Origin: Aspidiotus rigidus
Lineage: Eukaryota; Arthropoda; Insecta; Hemiptera; Diaspididae
DNA length: 64,000 bases
NCBI GenBank assembly: GCA_035079385.1
Contig: JAVHKY010000029.1
Coordinates: 11,842,001-11,906,000, forward strand
Reading direction: 5' to 3'
Positions 44,751 through 57,600 of this stretch are shown here, in pieces. The notes beneath the pieces are model-generated. The model saw nothing but the letters and a program-made list of their open reading frames with translations. It made no database searches and was not told where the DNA came from. The position numbers and the translations under genes were made by a program. Numbering within the stretch: the first letter of the stretch is position 1; every line of letters starts with the position of its first letter.

Positions 44751-46584
44751 TGAAATGTAGCGACGAGGGCGCGGCGCGAACTTTCGGTTAGATTAAGTTT
44801 CTCGAGAGGTACGCAATGCGAGAGTATTGGTGTGGAAGCGAAGTAGTAAATATTCTTTTCTGTATGCCTATATTTTTTATCCTACCGCTGTGTAGCGAAC
44901 GTTTTCCTGAACTTCCCCTTCCGTGTATCCTTATCTAACGTCTATCCTTGCCTTCCTACTTCTCCCACTATCTCGGTTCTGCCACAATCTTTCTCAAAGA
45001 GAGGCGATAATACGAGTAAATTTTATGCTTCACCGAGGACTTTTTGGTCATCGGTGAGGGAGTTGCGATCTGAATTTTGTCGAGGAAAGACATGTCTTTC
45101 CAAGTGAAAATTTTAGACTCGTATTCTCGCGCGATCTCGAAAACGTGCTTCTCTCCAAGTCGATGGGCCGTAGTTGTAGTAGAACAAGAAATATTCATGA
45201 ATTTTTCTCTTCTCTCAGATGGTACGATAGGAGTTCTTAAAAGAAAGGATAAGAATATAGCGAAAACGTATTCATTCAATACGATGGTACGTTATAATTA
45301 ATGAATTATTTTTAATAGCCGAAGATCGGATTTTTCTATCAACGTGTTGTTTACGTTTCCGATTCGAGATCGAAAAATTGGTGTTGCACCATAAGTGCAT
45401 ATCGGGTGTATTGACTCGTATGTTATTTATAATACCAGACTGAGCGAAAGAGTTCGTGCACTGGACCTCAGTATAAATTTTATTCCGGCTATATGTGGTG
45501 TTCGTATAGTTCGATCGCGCTTAAGTTTTGAGGATATTTATTGAGTAGGTGATATCTAGGTGGTTCGAAGACTACCGAATTCGTAACGCTTTACCATCAA
45601 TGTCGACATCGAGGGAAAACCAGACCAAAGTCAATGGAATTCGAAGGTAGCTGAAATATCAACAAATTCAAGTTTGCTACCTTACATTATATTTTTAATG
45701 ATAGATTCGACGGATATTCCCTTTGCTGGCCATGTGCCCAGTTGGGGTATTGTATATTATTGTTAGAATATAATGTGACTTTTACCTGTTTTTCGATGAG
45801 TCCGAATATTTTCCCCGCGTGCCGATGAGCGGCGATAAGATTTGTTTTTCAGAGAAGTCGTAAACTCCTAACGAATTAGACGACGAAGTGATTATACCTA
45901 GGAAGATATCTGCGGTCTGCGAGTTGTCAGCGAATAAGTCTTTCGATCCTATTTTACTCCAAATTTTATTTTAGGTTACCCGTAGTCCCTTTCCCATCTA
46001 GGCTCAAATGACCGGCTTGTACGGTCCTGGTTATTTTCAGGTTTATTAAAATGCTCGTTCACGTACTCCACGAACGAGCGGTGATTATGTTGATTTTAAT
46101 TCTCTCTTGGATAAATGGTAGACTCTTAGCTACCTACAAGATTTATGAATTACTACGACAAACTACTTTCTTTTGTTTGACGGGTGAGAGAAACCGTATC
46201 TAGCGACAACACTAGCCTCAATTATCAAGATATTTCGTATAGCCTGTGTGATCTCAAAAGGTGAACCGAAAACTGACTGTGGTCTATCTTCAGTTTCTCA
46301 CTCCCACAGAAGGATGTATTCATGCTCTTGGTACCCTGATTTGAGCTAGTCTGGGTCGGTCCTCTAAGGTGGAGAGGAAATGAGGTAAGGGTCGGATACA
46401 TCCGGATGATGATTGTGATTAATTTGAAGTTTAGATTTAGTTACGACAATTTGATGAAGTACGAACTCTTGTCTCATTCTTGTCTGCCTTGGTAGAGCCG
46501 TGCCAACAATTTCCATTAAAATTTAGTATCTAAGTTTTATGTGTTCGTACTCGTATTCTTCTACTAATACGCTGCTACATCACA
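44751..46584. mobile_element. Probable 1.83-kb solo LTR in P450-3 intron 1
   Basis: Absent from units A and C. Flanked by ACAC at 44747-44750 and 46585-46588. The ends are TGAAATGTAGC and GCTACATCACA, i.e. TG...CA with a short imperfect inverted repeat, as in LTRs. No coding domain is visible inside, so a solo LTR left by recombination is the best reading; a TRIM-like or other TG/CA element is possible. Confidence 0.7.
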
Positions 46585-47351
46585 ACACCTTCTTACAGAC
46601 TTGGTAATAACAGGCAGAGACACAAGAGGGATTAAACTTACCGCTCAGAGTGTCGCAATATTTAAACATGCGAGTATTTCAAGTGCTGTCTCCATTTGAG
46701 GACACTTTCGAATATTTAACCGTGTACCTAATCTAAATACAAGTTCCATCAGTCCCCTTTTACCGCAATGGTCACTTGAGGAATTTCTATCAGGTCCCTG
46801 AATTCAATCAAAACGTCCGTTTCCTTCGGGACCACAATTTAAACCAGAAGTCAGAACTGAGATTCCCTTCTTAGTTGAAGTCATCCACAAAAATAGAGGG
46901 CCAGAATCGCTACCACTTTCGGATACTTGGAGTCACCTTCAAGCTTTTCAACTTCCTGACCTAAATCTGAGCCCCTCTCTCTTGAATAGCTATATTGTCC
47001 GATTTGAAGGTTTTTTCAAGTCCCAAAGATGAACAGAATCTCGAGATTTTCTGGACCACAATTTGCTGATTATAAAGCTCGGAATTCAAAACTTTCCAAG
47101 GTCCCTACTAGATTTATCTTCAGAATGGGCCAAATTATAATTCTATAACCTCAGAGTTTGCTTTCAGTAAGTACTGCGGGACATAATTAGAAGTTCAAGC
47201 TGTTTATACACAAGTTGTTGCACACAATCATCCAGACGTGGGGCAGTAATGTAGCGAGCATTCGGACCGGGCATATTGTGGATTCGCTAGTGTTGCCTGT
47301 GTAAAATACGTAGAAAGTACTGATAAGCAAACGGTGATCGTGACTTGACAC

Positions 47352-48274
47352 TACGGTACATTATAGAGGTATTGACACGAACGTATATTAGACGTGTTTG
47401 TTATTGTCGCATGAGTTGTGTCAGTTGATATAATCTATGCTAGGAGCGTTGCAAGGTATTACTAAGCAGGAAAACGACATGAATACTACATAATGTAAAT
47501 TCATCAATTTTTAAAAATTCGTAGAGGAATCAGGTATCAACCTAAAAATCTGAAACTGGGTACAAATAGACAACTCACTATGCTCTACTTATCAAAAAAA
47601 AATTATCTTTGTAGGTGAATTTTAGTGTAGGGCACTATCGGTAGTACTATCGATACTACCGATAGTTTTCCTGCTGAGCTATCGATACTACCGATAGTAT
47701 TGGTACCTAACTGGAAAACTATCGATAGAATATCACCGCTATCGTCACTACCGGTAGTATGTATTTTTCAACAAATTCTGTCATAAGTGTAACTATTTTT
47801 TCCTATTCTTGACGTAAGAAAAACTGATGAAAGGAGAAAAATATCATGTAAACTTTAAATGGACCAAGAAATAAGAAAAAAATGTGTAGACTATAAAAAT
47901 CAGAAATGACACAGGAAAAGTATGAGTGATTTTCTTCTGCCCTAAATGGATCAAATGGAAACATTATCGGTATATCGATACTACCGATAGTTTTCCGGAA
48001 AACTACCGAATAAATAGATAGTGTCAGAAGGAAGACTATCGGACTATCGGTAGTTTCAAACTATCGGTTTTTGCCCATCACTAGTGAATTTCTTCATCTT
48101 TTACAACCCTCGAAAATTTAGTCAATATTAGGTTACCTCCGGTAAGGTTCCGACACAGGTGGGGAGTGGAAGGTATTCAAACGATCGCTGCAAGCATAGC
48201 GGAATTCCGTATGAATTAACACAGTTTGTGCGACAGAATTTTGCGTCGTGGTAATACCTCTATAATGTACCGTG
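47352..48274. mobile_element. 8-bp-TSD DNA element, unit B copy
   Basis: Counterpart of 34424-35341. The left end is mutated (CTTGACAC target, TACGGTACATT), the right is intact. Contains the nested MITE at 47623-48083. Confidence 0.82.
47623..48083. mobile_element. Nested hAT-type MITE with CGATA cluster, unit B copy
   Basis: GTGAATTT at 47615-47622 and 48084-48091 (perfect duplication). Same interior TATCGATA palindromes as unit A. Confidence 0.87.
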
Positions 48275-49554
48275 CTTGAAACTAAAGGTGATTTTTTAGT
48301 TTTTCTTCAATTTCTCCAAAAATGATAAATTTCGGCGTGTACTCCTAAGGAACGAAATTGAAAAGCGGAAAATTTTCTTTCGTATGAAGATATTTTTGAG
48401 AGATTTTGAAAAATTCAAAAACCTTGCGCGACGCTGGAAACGCTGCCCGGTCCGAATTGGCCGAGGACGTAACTAACATGCGTTCATCATGGTTCCTAAA
48501 CATTATCCGGGCAACTTACTATCACTTGGGTACATCATAGCGCTTTAGCGAATGCACGATTCGTTGGACACTGCTATCTATTACTACTGTACTTGTATTC
48601 GGAGTGCAAGCGCGAAATAGTCGCGCTCTACAATTTCAATGGTGTGGAAAAAAAGAGCTTGATCATTTTCTGAAAGTCTTCAGACCAAGATGAAAATGGC
48701 CTCATTTGGAAGACAATTTAAAGGATAATCAAACGTATTCTCTTTAATTTTTTAATTAAAGGTTTCGTTCCCAAGATATTTCGAGATTAGTTAACACGTA
48801 GTTGAATGGGAAATTGTACATGGTCACGTCTATAAGAGAGTCGACAGTAGCACGCGATCGCTACCAGCACTCCGAATTCGCGGACGGAGTCCTGAATAAA
48901 TCTCCATAAATTTTTTGGCTTTCTGTGACGGTAAATTGTTCAACTTTTCAACTTTTCGTATTCTATGAATTAAAATTTCTTTTATTAATACCCCAAGATT
49001 ACCTAAAATGGTTCTTCATCACCATCGTGGCGCATTCTTCTATCATACCGTACATATACCGCATTTTGTGAGACGAAAAGGTAGGAATTAGTTTGTTTCT
49101 GACGACCTTCCATTCTTCTCCTCGTAAAGCAAAAACGCTATAAACAAGACGACCTCCCACTGTGGCCGCTTCTTCTCCTCTATTGGAAAAATGACCGAAA
49201 TCTTTTTTTGTTACTTGATTGATCAGGTCTGGATCACGAATAAAAAGCACCGGCTGCAGTATATTATATACGCCAACGTAAGGCTCATTCGGTTCGGCCT
49301 GGTATATAGTTTCGTTAATTTCCTCCAATGAACGGCGACCTAATAAGAGATCAAAAGAGGTGCCGAAGAGAAAATTTGTTTTCACAGTAACTATACCATG
49401 TTTCTTCCAGTAATCATTACGTTTCTTGAGATAAAAATGAAATACGATTAACGCGCACAAAGTTAGCAGAAGGAACATGTTTGCACTTGAATCAGAACAA
49501 TTTTTCTTTGCACATAAACTTGCGATGAGTTCAGCTTCATATGGTATATTACGC

Positions 49555-49646
49555 AACGTTGACGTTAAATTTTCTCATGTTGAGCAATAGGAGAATTTAA
49601 CTTTAGGGTTACCGTGTCAAGATGACGTTCAAATGCGAAAACTCTC
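49555..49646. mobile_element. Relic of the GAGAGTTTTTGCA MITE family in the P450-3 5' UTR
   Basis: AACGTTGACGTTAAATTTTC... to TGCGAAAACTCTC resembles the right two-thirds of 42003-42130. It interrupts the block conserved upstream of P450-1 and P450-2 (between GACCTCGCTAAACTA and the ATG). The left terminus is lost. Confidence 0.65.
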
Positions 49647-49665
49647 TAGTTTAGCGAGGTCATTT

Positions 49666-49698
49666 CGCCACGTTGACGATTAATGAGTGAATATAACG
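49666..49698 (-). promoter_or_regulatory. Putative core promoter remnant of P450-3
   Basis: Minus-strand TTATATTCAC, then TCAACGTGGCG, equivalent to 36641-36670 with two changes in the Inr-side block. Inferred only from similarity to the P450-1 and P450-2 flanks. Confidence 0.3.
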
Positions 49699-50040
49699 TT
49701 TAAATTAAGTATGTAGGATCTCGTTCTCGCCCCCCGCGCGTATATATTTGATAAGTGACGGATAATTATTTAGATATGATTGGAATAGTGCACAATTTGA
49801 TGAATAGATTTTCGTCAATAGCGTTTTGACCAAGGACACTCGAATTACTTCTCACCACCTCACCATCGGATTCGGATAGATGTTTATACGTGTTCCTATA
49901 CACGAGTATAATTATTGCCTAACATGGCTCAACAATAAATGGAAGTGGAAGTCGAGTTTGTCAGCTGTTTAGTCACAGTGTACTGTTAACGTTACAGACC
50001 ACTTTTCGCACGGGGCTCCGCCCCAACTTTAGCTGGAGAT

Positions 50041-50472
50041 TTAACCGCGTATTTTTAAACATAAAACTTGACGTTGAAATTTTATTGGGAGAGAATACGC
50101 GTGAGGTAGGACTATTTCCATCATATTTAGTGAATGGTCTGAGCTCAAGTTACTATCATCGATTTCACGAAAAGACTGAAGAACCTTATGACGGAATGAA
50201 TTTAAAATCATAGATCTATCAAACTCCACCATACTCACGAAAAGATCTTCGCTTTGAAGAACAGGTAACAACATAGAAGGGAAAACGTTTAGGCTTACAG
50301 CGAGCTCGATAAAGAAGCTTACTGGTACCAACCCCGGCTCCAAACTCATATATGCAGCAAGTTGAACGACTTCACGTAGCAACAGTCCCTGCGAATAAGT
50401 TCCATTGTGATATTTACATGGTCTCTCATAGAAAATACAATTATTACCCAATTGATTTGTGACCAACTTCAT
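50041..50472 (-). CDS. Hypothetical open frame upstream of P450-3
   Basis: 143 codons on the minus strand with balanced amino-acid use (for example EPGLVPVSFFIEL, SMVEFDRSMILNSF) and no match I recognise. The 3' third also exists upstream of P450-2 (37019-37195) but is cut there at the duplication breakpoint and carries frame changes. It could be an exon of another gene, a fragment, or chance. Confidence 0.3.
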   Translation of the reverse strand: MKLVTNQLGNNCIFYERPCKYHNGTYSQGLLLREVVQLAAYMSLEPGLVPVSFFIELAVSLNVFPSMLLPVLQSEDLFVSMVEFDRSMILNSFRHKVLQSFREIDDSNLSSDHSLNMMEIVLPHAYSLPIKFQRQVLCLKIRG

Positions 50473-50779
50473 TTGAAAGGAAATTTAAACTTGGAAAACT
50501 TTTATACTATTGTAATTTTCAAACAACCAAATCTATCGACCACCATCAGGAATCAGCGAAAAAATATTATTTTCAAATTTCTTCCAGCGCGAACTTCGAC
50601 CCACCTTTCACTCAACTCAAACAACAATCAAATTCTAAAACAATGCGGGGCCAAGGAAAATAGTCTTTTCTGTTTCCCTCAGTTTGTTAAAGAGGTGAGG
50701 AAAATCATTAACAAAAGTGAACTCATTATGAAGAGACCACTCACAAAGAAAGCCATTTTGGAACCTGACCCGGGATAAA

Positions 50780-52213
50780 AAAGATGTTCCAGTGCTGCCG
50801 GTCGTGTCGTTTTTCTCGTCACCTACTAACTTATTAGCTAAATTTATAGATCGATGGTTTATAAATCACGAGTAGATTGTGCCTCCCCGTATTCAGTAAA
50901 GAAGTCGGGCTCTTTGGCGGATAGGTTGAAGGACGTAAACTTTCCTCCGGAAATGACCTTATGCTCCTTCGATGTCGTAGAATTATCTCCTCACATCCCT
51001 AAGGCTGTCACTCTCCAACCACGGGCGAGTTGCTCGTAAAATCAGGTGTCCCTCACGAGGAGATGGCGGACTTCTTCGATCTTCTGAGGGTTTGTTTGAC
51101 TCCCAACTTCTGCAACTTTGAAGGGAAATTTTTTTGAGTTCCTGGATGAGGTGGGGATCCTCAATGGTTCTCCCTTGTGCTCTCTGATATCCGAGGTATT
51201 CATGTCCAAATTTGAGATCGATTTGTTTTCCTCAGGCCAGGTGCTGTTAAATCACGTCTTTTACTGGTATAGATATGTGGACGACATATTTTGTGCGTGG
51301 AACGGTCCAGTGGAGCTCCTCAGTGAGTTTCTCACTTACTTAAATAGCCAATACCCTTCCATAAAATTCATCCTGGAAATTGATGGCTCATTAATAAATT
51401 TTTTGGACTTGTCCATTTTTGTTAGAGATGGCGTCCATTAATTTGGAATTTATTGCAATTCACGGGTCGTCCTTCTGTCCAGCAGCACATAAGATCGCTA
51501 CCTTTAACAGCTTGATCCATCGCCTGACTCATATTCCTTTGAGTCAGGACGCTTTTCAGAGGGAACTAAGAACAATTAAGCACCAGGCCAGAGTGAATCA
51601 AGTGAGGGTGGACATCGATCTAATGGTCCGAAGAAGGCTTACCAGAAAAAGCCTCGATTCTACCACCTCCATCCCCAGGGATTCACACCTAGATAGGAGG
51701 AAACACTGGATTAGACTTCTTTACTTGGGTAGGTTTTCGTTGAAATCGGGCCGCGTGCTCAGTCCTTTCGGGTTCCGTCCGGCATATTATAATACTAACA
51801 TGGTAGAAAGTTGATTTGTCAAATTAAAGGACCCCATTCCTCTAGCCGAGAGGAGTGGCGTCTAAAGCATAGCATGCAACGATTGCCCCGGAGTTTATAT
51901 AGGAATGACCGGCCGTCAGCTCCAAATTAGAATCGATGAGCATAAAAAAGCTTGGGAGAAGGGTAACTTAAGTGAGTCGGCCTTTGTCGATCACCTAATC
52001 GAAAGTGGCCATTGAGTCGAAGAGGAGTCCGGTACAATTCTCCATAGGGAGAACTCATACTTTAAATGTATGGCTTTAGAAAATATTGAAATCTTACGTC
52101 ACTGGAATAACGAAGACTTCACTGTCTTAAACAGGTATATTCCTGATGAGGATCGGGTTGAGCTAGTCTATGAAAATGATTCACACTTCGATGACTCGCT
52201 GGTTCAATCATGA
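50780..52213 (+). pseudogene. Decayed Penelope-like RT/GIY-YIG element
   Basis: Fragments in several frames match the intact copy at 42451-43698: a FDVVELSPHIPKA box (about 50970), the GSPLCSLISEVFMSKF region, catalytic YWYRYVDDIFCAW (about 51265), and an endonuclease stretch with VYIGMTGRQ (about 51895). It retains the upstream RT segment (AKFIDRWFINHE, about 50840) missing from the other copy. Multiple stops and frameshifts make it inactive. Confidence 0.85.
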
Positions 52214-52399
52214 TCCTCAAGTGTGTTTCTCTGTCTTCGTTATTGTTGGGTTAGTTGCTTTTGTTCGCGCTCCGAGGATGGTTGTTCAACCGAAAGATCT
52301 TGGCGGTTTGTTTAGTGTGGTTTTAATATTTCAGTACTCTCTTGTAGTGTACAACTTTTGTATCAAACAACAAGCTGAAAATACCCAAATAGATTTCTC

Positions 52400-53010
52400 C
52401 CTTAATCTGTCACAAACTCTCTCACTTCCCTACAACAAACCAATCACCAAACAAGAAGTCACACAAACCATCTCCCTCTACTCTAAAAAATCAGCTCCCA
52501 TTCTCAACAAAATTAATCCCAAACTTCATCCCTAAAACGATATCTTTTCTCCACCTCCTTCCCCAATAAATGGAAAACAGCCCTGATCATCCCAATCCTA
52601 AAACCTCTCAAAGACCCTTCACACCCTCTATCCTACCGACCCATATCACTACTAGACAAAGTTCTGGAAAAAATTATCTATAATGGACTCTCTTGGTTCC
52701 TTGATTCCAACGAAATATTGACTTGCCCTAAAGGTCGATCAGCTCTAATGGCCCTTGCTGACCTCGATTCCCGAATCTACGATATCCATGCTCACGGAGC
52801 AAACCTCTACTCAATACTTTTTGACATGGAGAACGCTTTTTCGAGAGTGTGGATATACCACATATGTGTTATCCTCCACCGAATTGGACTTCGAGGACTG
52901 TTCTCTCTCCTACTTCAAAATTATCTCTTTAGAGACCGCGTTTGGGTACCAGCGGCAGTAATTGACACCTTGGTATAGCCTCAATACAAGCTTCTATGCT
53001 GTCAACTTAC
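52400..53010 (+). pseudogene. LINE reverse-transcriptase N-terminal fragment
   Basis: The + strand shows, in shifting frames, a proline-rich SYRPISLLDKVLEKII box (about 52640) and a catalytic-region LFDMENAFSRVW (about 52818), as in RT motifs of I/Jockey-type LINEs. It breaks off before the FADD motif. A separate event from the Penelope-like relic immediately to its left. Confidence 0.7.
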
Positions 53011-54513
53011 ATTTCGGCCTGGCGGAAATAGTGGACGTTTTTCGGGGAAAAAAATTCGACGCCTTCAATCCCCTAGAATACCAAGTTTTGGAATTACAGC
53101 ACCTTTAACTGTACTCGGCCAGCTATTGCCCTGCTAACAGGTCAGTCGGGTCAAGATACTCCCACAGTCAAACAGTTTTTGAAGGGTGTCTCAAATTTAC
53201 GTTCAGGTCTTCCAAGATACTACGACACCTGGAACCCTCAAGCCGTCTTAAAGTGAGTGGAAATTACTTTCAAATCTATCCCTCCATCCTGTGGCCTCCA
53301 GGTATGGAGAAAAATTGGAGCAAACTCCCTGCATCCGTATACAAGCTCTTGGTATCCAAAAGATCATTCATCAACATTGTACGTAGTTTGTAAACCGTTT
53401 TGTAGCTGCGTTCAAGCGATTGTAGTGCCAAACAAGAACCTTCTGCCGGGTCGTCGTTTTTCCTTCCTGTTTTGTTTCAACTATCGCTATTGTAGAACTG
53501 GTTATAACTCCTCTTCAAGTACGCCCCTATGTTTTGTTAGATCACGTCATCGAACCCTATCTTCCTTCACTCGCAATCTCCTCTGACACGCAGTTCATGG
53601 GAACTTAGGCCTAAGACTTCAGCCTAGTAATATTAATGACAAACAGTACACCGGGCTCATAACTTTATTGACGCACTCATTCACTCCGCCTGTTCGCCAC
53701 TCGTACTGTACGCAGAATCGCGCCATCCTTAACGGGGGGTACACTGGATGTTGAAAGAATTCAAATTTTGTCTCGGGATTTCAAACTAGGTTCAGGGTAA
53801 AGAAAGGATATGAAACATGTCAATGTGGACATCGTTTGGCGTTTTTGCGCAAAAAAAAATTCAGCCCAAAATCCCATTCAACTGTTGCATTCATTTTGGT
53901 ACACCCTATACGGGTAAGAAGAGTTTATACTCGTGAAAAAATTTATTTTGTAGATCGTAGCCAAAACAAATTGACTTAATTTAAATGAGAACAATTATCG
54001 ATACCGTAAATAGTTTTCTGTCGCATAATTTATAAAATAAAAATCAAGAATATTTAAAAGACTAATTTCGGAATTTTCACCGCGAAAACGTAAAATTTGT
54101 TGTAACACTTACGTATAGTTAAATTCTTTGATAATGAGTTTTGAGCCTTGCTCTTTCGAAATTCCAATAGACTGTGTTATTGTGACGTCACAACTATCGA
54201 TAAAAGATCGATATTGTCCATTTGGCATTTTGCTCCCATAAGAAATACATGTGGAGCAGAGATCACTACGCTACCAATTAAATATAAAAAATGATACAGT
54301 CACGAGATTTTTCTTTTCAAATAGTGAGAAGTTGATAAATGAAGAATATAAACCTTTCTGTAAACTTTAATATCTCATATTAAATTAATACCATGGTCAT
54401 CTTTGCTCCGCATGTATTTCTTATAGGGAGCAAAATGTCGAATGTACATATTTTCAGCAGAATAGTGCGTTATCACAAATAACACGGTCCATACAATATT
54501 TGGAACATTACCT

Positions 54514-54648
54514 GGATCCTTTCTTAGCCAAACCCAACCAAGCGACATGATAACAATCTAGAGAAATGTTCCTTTACTATGAGCGGAGAATCTCCTTTTC
54601 CCCAGATCGTTATCATGTCGCTTGGTTGGGTTTGGCTAAAAAGGGTCC
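54514..54648. mobile_element. 135-bp MITE at the stop codon (unit C copy)
   Basis: Same as 29035-29169, flanked by ACCT on both sides; ends three bases before the P450-4 stop (54651-54653). Confidence 0.8.
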
Positions 54649-54650
54649 AC

Positions 54651-57600
54651 CTACAAATCTCCAATCTCTTGAACTGACAACCATATTCCATTCTTTGGAG
54701 AATTGAACATACCATTTGGCTTCAGAATGGGTGGTATCTCTGTTTTACTGCAGCACGATAGTTTGTAGTGCAACAATACACTCACAAGACAAACTTTAAT
54801 TTCTAATATGGCAAAACGCACACCTGTAAAGAACATAATATCATGTAAATACGAATAATTATTATAATACAATAGATAGATCACACTCCTTGGAAAGGAG
54901 TTTAAAATGAATACCAAAGATAGGCATATCTGAACAATAATTATAATTTCTGTCAATAGATAAATTCATCAATGTTGTCAAAGAGTCAATTTGCAAACTG
55001 ATAAGGGTAGAGCAGGTCACACGCTGCAGGCTGTCTCCCTGCATTATTTAAATAAACTTCTCTTATGAATTCCCATAAGTTGTACTCTAATAACGCCTAG
55101 GACAGAGTAATCGCAGCATCCGATGCGAGATGCGAAAGATTAGATTTAATTCTATTCACTCGCATCTTGTATTGTTTCTCGCGCGTTCCCATTGGCTGTG
55201 TACATTTTCTTGGCACCTTGCAGCCACTCTGTTTGTGGCGTAAAATGCAAATATCACTCAGAATGAATGATTTCTTAGGTACTGGTGGTTCAGAATAGGA
55301 AAGTAGGGTCTTTTAGCTGTTACACAAACTAACAAACTCCTAAAAATGACTGTTGATTTTAGAAATATCCCTGTTTCAGCAAAGGTGTTTTTATTCCTAT
55401 GGCAATTTACCTGTAAAACAGTTTGTTTACATTTCTCAGGGAGACAGCCTACAGCAATACTGTATAGGTACAAAGTTCAATTGACTTATATCCAAATCAA
55501 ACATCAGACAAACTGTATCTTTTAGATAATGAAGGAAATGAACTTCCTTCCTGATTGTTGATTTAGATATACATGTAAGGCTGAGAAGTTTGTCATGCAA
55601 ACTTGTTCTTACACCATTTAGATATGTTCAGAGATGCCTTAATTACTTATTTGACTATCCAGCTACAATACTGCAAAATCAGTAAGCACTGGCGTCATTT
55701 GAACCGAGCATCCTCTAGGATTGCTAACAATGTGCGCAATTTATTCAACAGTAACAGTGCTTTTACCAAAATTGTAAGAGGTTTCAACTGTTTCAAGACT
55801 ATGGCGTATAATGGTAGAAAAATTAAGAATCTGGAATAACTCTTGAATGAAGCGGAATCAAAGGTTTTTATCATTTTATCCAATTTGTAGAATGTGCGTT
55901 AGTGAAGGTGAACATCTTTCATGGGATTCAAGAAGCCAAATCTGCTTCATTCAAGAGTTATTTCATTTTCTTCATTTTTCTCCCATATATACAATCGTAG
56001 TTTTTAAACCTTGTACAATTTCTCCCTGCTGCAGCGCAATGACAGCGCTGCCAGTTCAACTAGAGCCAAGCGCTTATATACTTGCAACTCTTGCAACTTT
56101 GAATGCAAGTGCTAATACAACGCTACCAACACAACAATTTGTGAAAACCGTAGAGCGTTCTTACCTACATCAATCAACTCTGGTATAGTGGTATGGCAGA
56201 GCATGTAGCTCTGCATTGAACAAAATCATCGTCATAGTCATTCATTCACAAATATGACGTCACAAATAATCAGTTTACACTTTTCTGTCGATCACCTATT
56301 TTCACTCTAGGTTATTGCTTCTGTTAGACTGTTAGAGTAGGGCTCTATAGTTTCACAAAGCCACAAAGGTATGCTGGGCCGCCATTTTGGTTTGAAAACT
56401 TGACGCTCCCATTTAAATCAATGGAACTTTAAACGACATTTTTTCAAAAAGTACAAGATGGATTATTCTTGTTTTCATTTAGAATGAAGTAGTGATCAAC
56501 TTTTCTTTAGACAAAAAAACTCTTTTTTTGTTTTTTCCTCTCAGCAGGTTTTAGCTAAGGCTGCTTAGCCAATAGTATTGGCTAAGAACTCAACTAAAAG
56601 CTAACCCTCCAAATTGATTGGCTTCGGCTATCAGCTAACGAGTGATGGCTCATCTAGTCTCATTGGCTGGCTAACAGCTAGCTAATTTTGCTAACAACTA
56701 AGAGCTACGAGTAAAAGCTAACGGTTGAAAGTAGAGGATCCAATGTGAAGGGGTGAGGAGTGGGGAAGAGAAAATATTAGCCGTTAGCAATTCCAATTCA
56801 AATGGCTAACGGCTAAGCTAATGGCTAACGTAATTTCATTAACTAGCTAACGGCTCGCCAATTTTGGATGAAAATTTTTCGGCTAACGGCTAACAGCTAA
56901 TGGCTTCAGTTTAGCTAAACAGCTCTCTTAAATATTTTCAATTTGTGCTGCGAAGCATTACGGGATAAAACTTGTATCAAATTGGTGGCCTAGTATACCC
57001 TGTTAGAGTCATCGACTATTAAAATAATATGGGGTCCGCTAAACAGATGTTAAGAATTGAAGGGTGATTTGGACTGAATTTGTCGTGGCTCAAAAACATG
57101 AAACGTTAGGCGTATAGTTTAAACATACAAAATTTATATCTTAATTTTATCTTTAACTAGCGGTTTGCGGCGCGCCTGACCGCTAGCTGTGTGTTGAGTA
57201 GATATCTGTGTTTTATAGGTATCTGTATCTTGTAGGTAGGTATGTTTTGTAGGTATCTTGGCGGAATTCGGATGAATTTTTTGCTACGTTTTTCAAAAAT
57301 TTAATACTGTTAAGCCTACTTCATTTTCACCGAGAATGATAACATACAAAGAGTAAAGAAAAAGAGAAGGTTGAAAAAATTGAAAAATGCGCATAAGATG
57401 TAAGACGAACCATTTCCCTCACATTTTCATTTTCCAGACTTGGGACTGGCAGAATTCAACATACACAAACTGTATTCTGGTATGTTTATAAATGGTTAGC
57501 ATGCAAAGCGCGAAAAAGAGGTTAAAAGTTTCCCATAACCAAGAGATAATAAATTATTAAGAATGAATCGGAGTCGCGCGAAAATTAAAATTACCGAATT

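Larger units (their letters stand above)
39626..49478 (-). pseudogene. Cytochrome P450 pseudogene lacking the heme-binding exon segment (P450-3)
   Basis: Exons 1-3 (49478-49003, 44693-44320, 44218-43994) and exon 5 (39798-39626) are intact and equal in length to P450-2. Exon 4 begins at 43918 but ends at about 43840, after some 26 codons (through the LPNSSY region). The remaining 58 or so codons, including FDPENF and the FGSGPRICLG Cys-ligand loop, are absent. Penelope-like DNA (about 42432-43839) lies in their place. Intron-4 sequence resumes at 42431. Without the thiolate ligand no catalytic P450 can be made. The promoter block and open frames elsewhere suggest recent inactivation. A small MITE relic sits in the 5' UTR and a probable 1.8-kb solo LTR in intron 1. 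Confidence 0.93.
37297..50228. repeat. Tandem segmental duplication, unit B (contains the P450-3 pseudogene)
   Basis: Same content and order as units A and C. It is longer because of five unit-specific insertions (38500-39480, 42003-42130, about 42432-43839, 44751-46584 and about 49555-49646) and lacks about 0.67 kb around exon 4. Confidence 0.92.

Noticed and set aside
45077..45301. Open frames inside the 1.83-kb unit B insertion
   Set aside because: Short, on both strands, no recognisable domain; the segment behaves as a probable solo LTR.
49479..49556. N-terminal extension of P450-3 starting at an upstream ATG
   Set aside because: The extension is not present in P450-2 and is interrupted by a different frame in P450-1. 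All four copies align from the MFLLLTLCA methionine.
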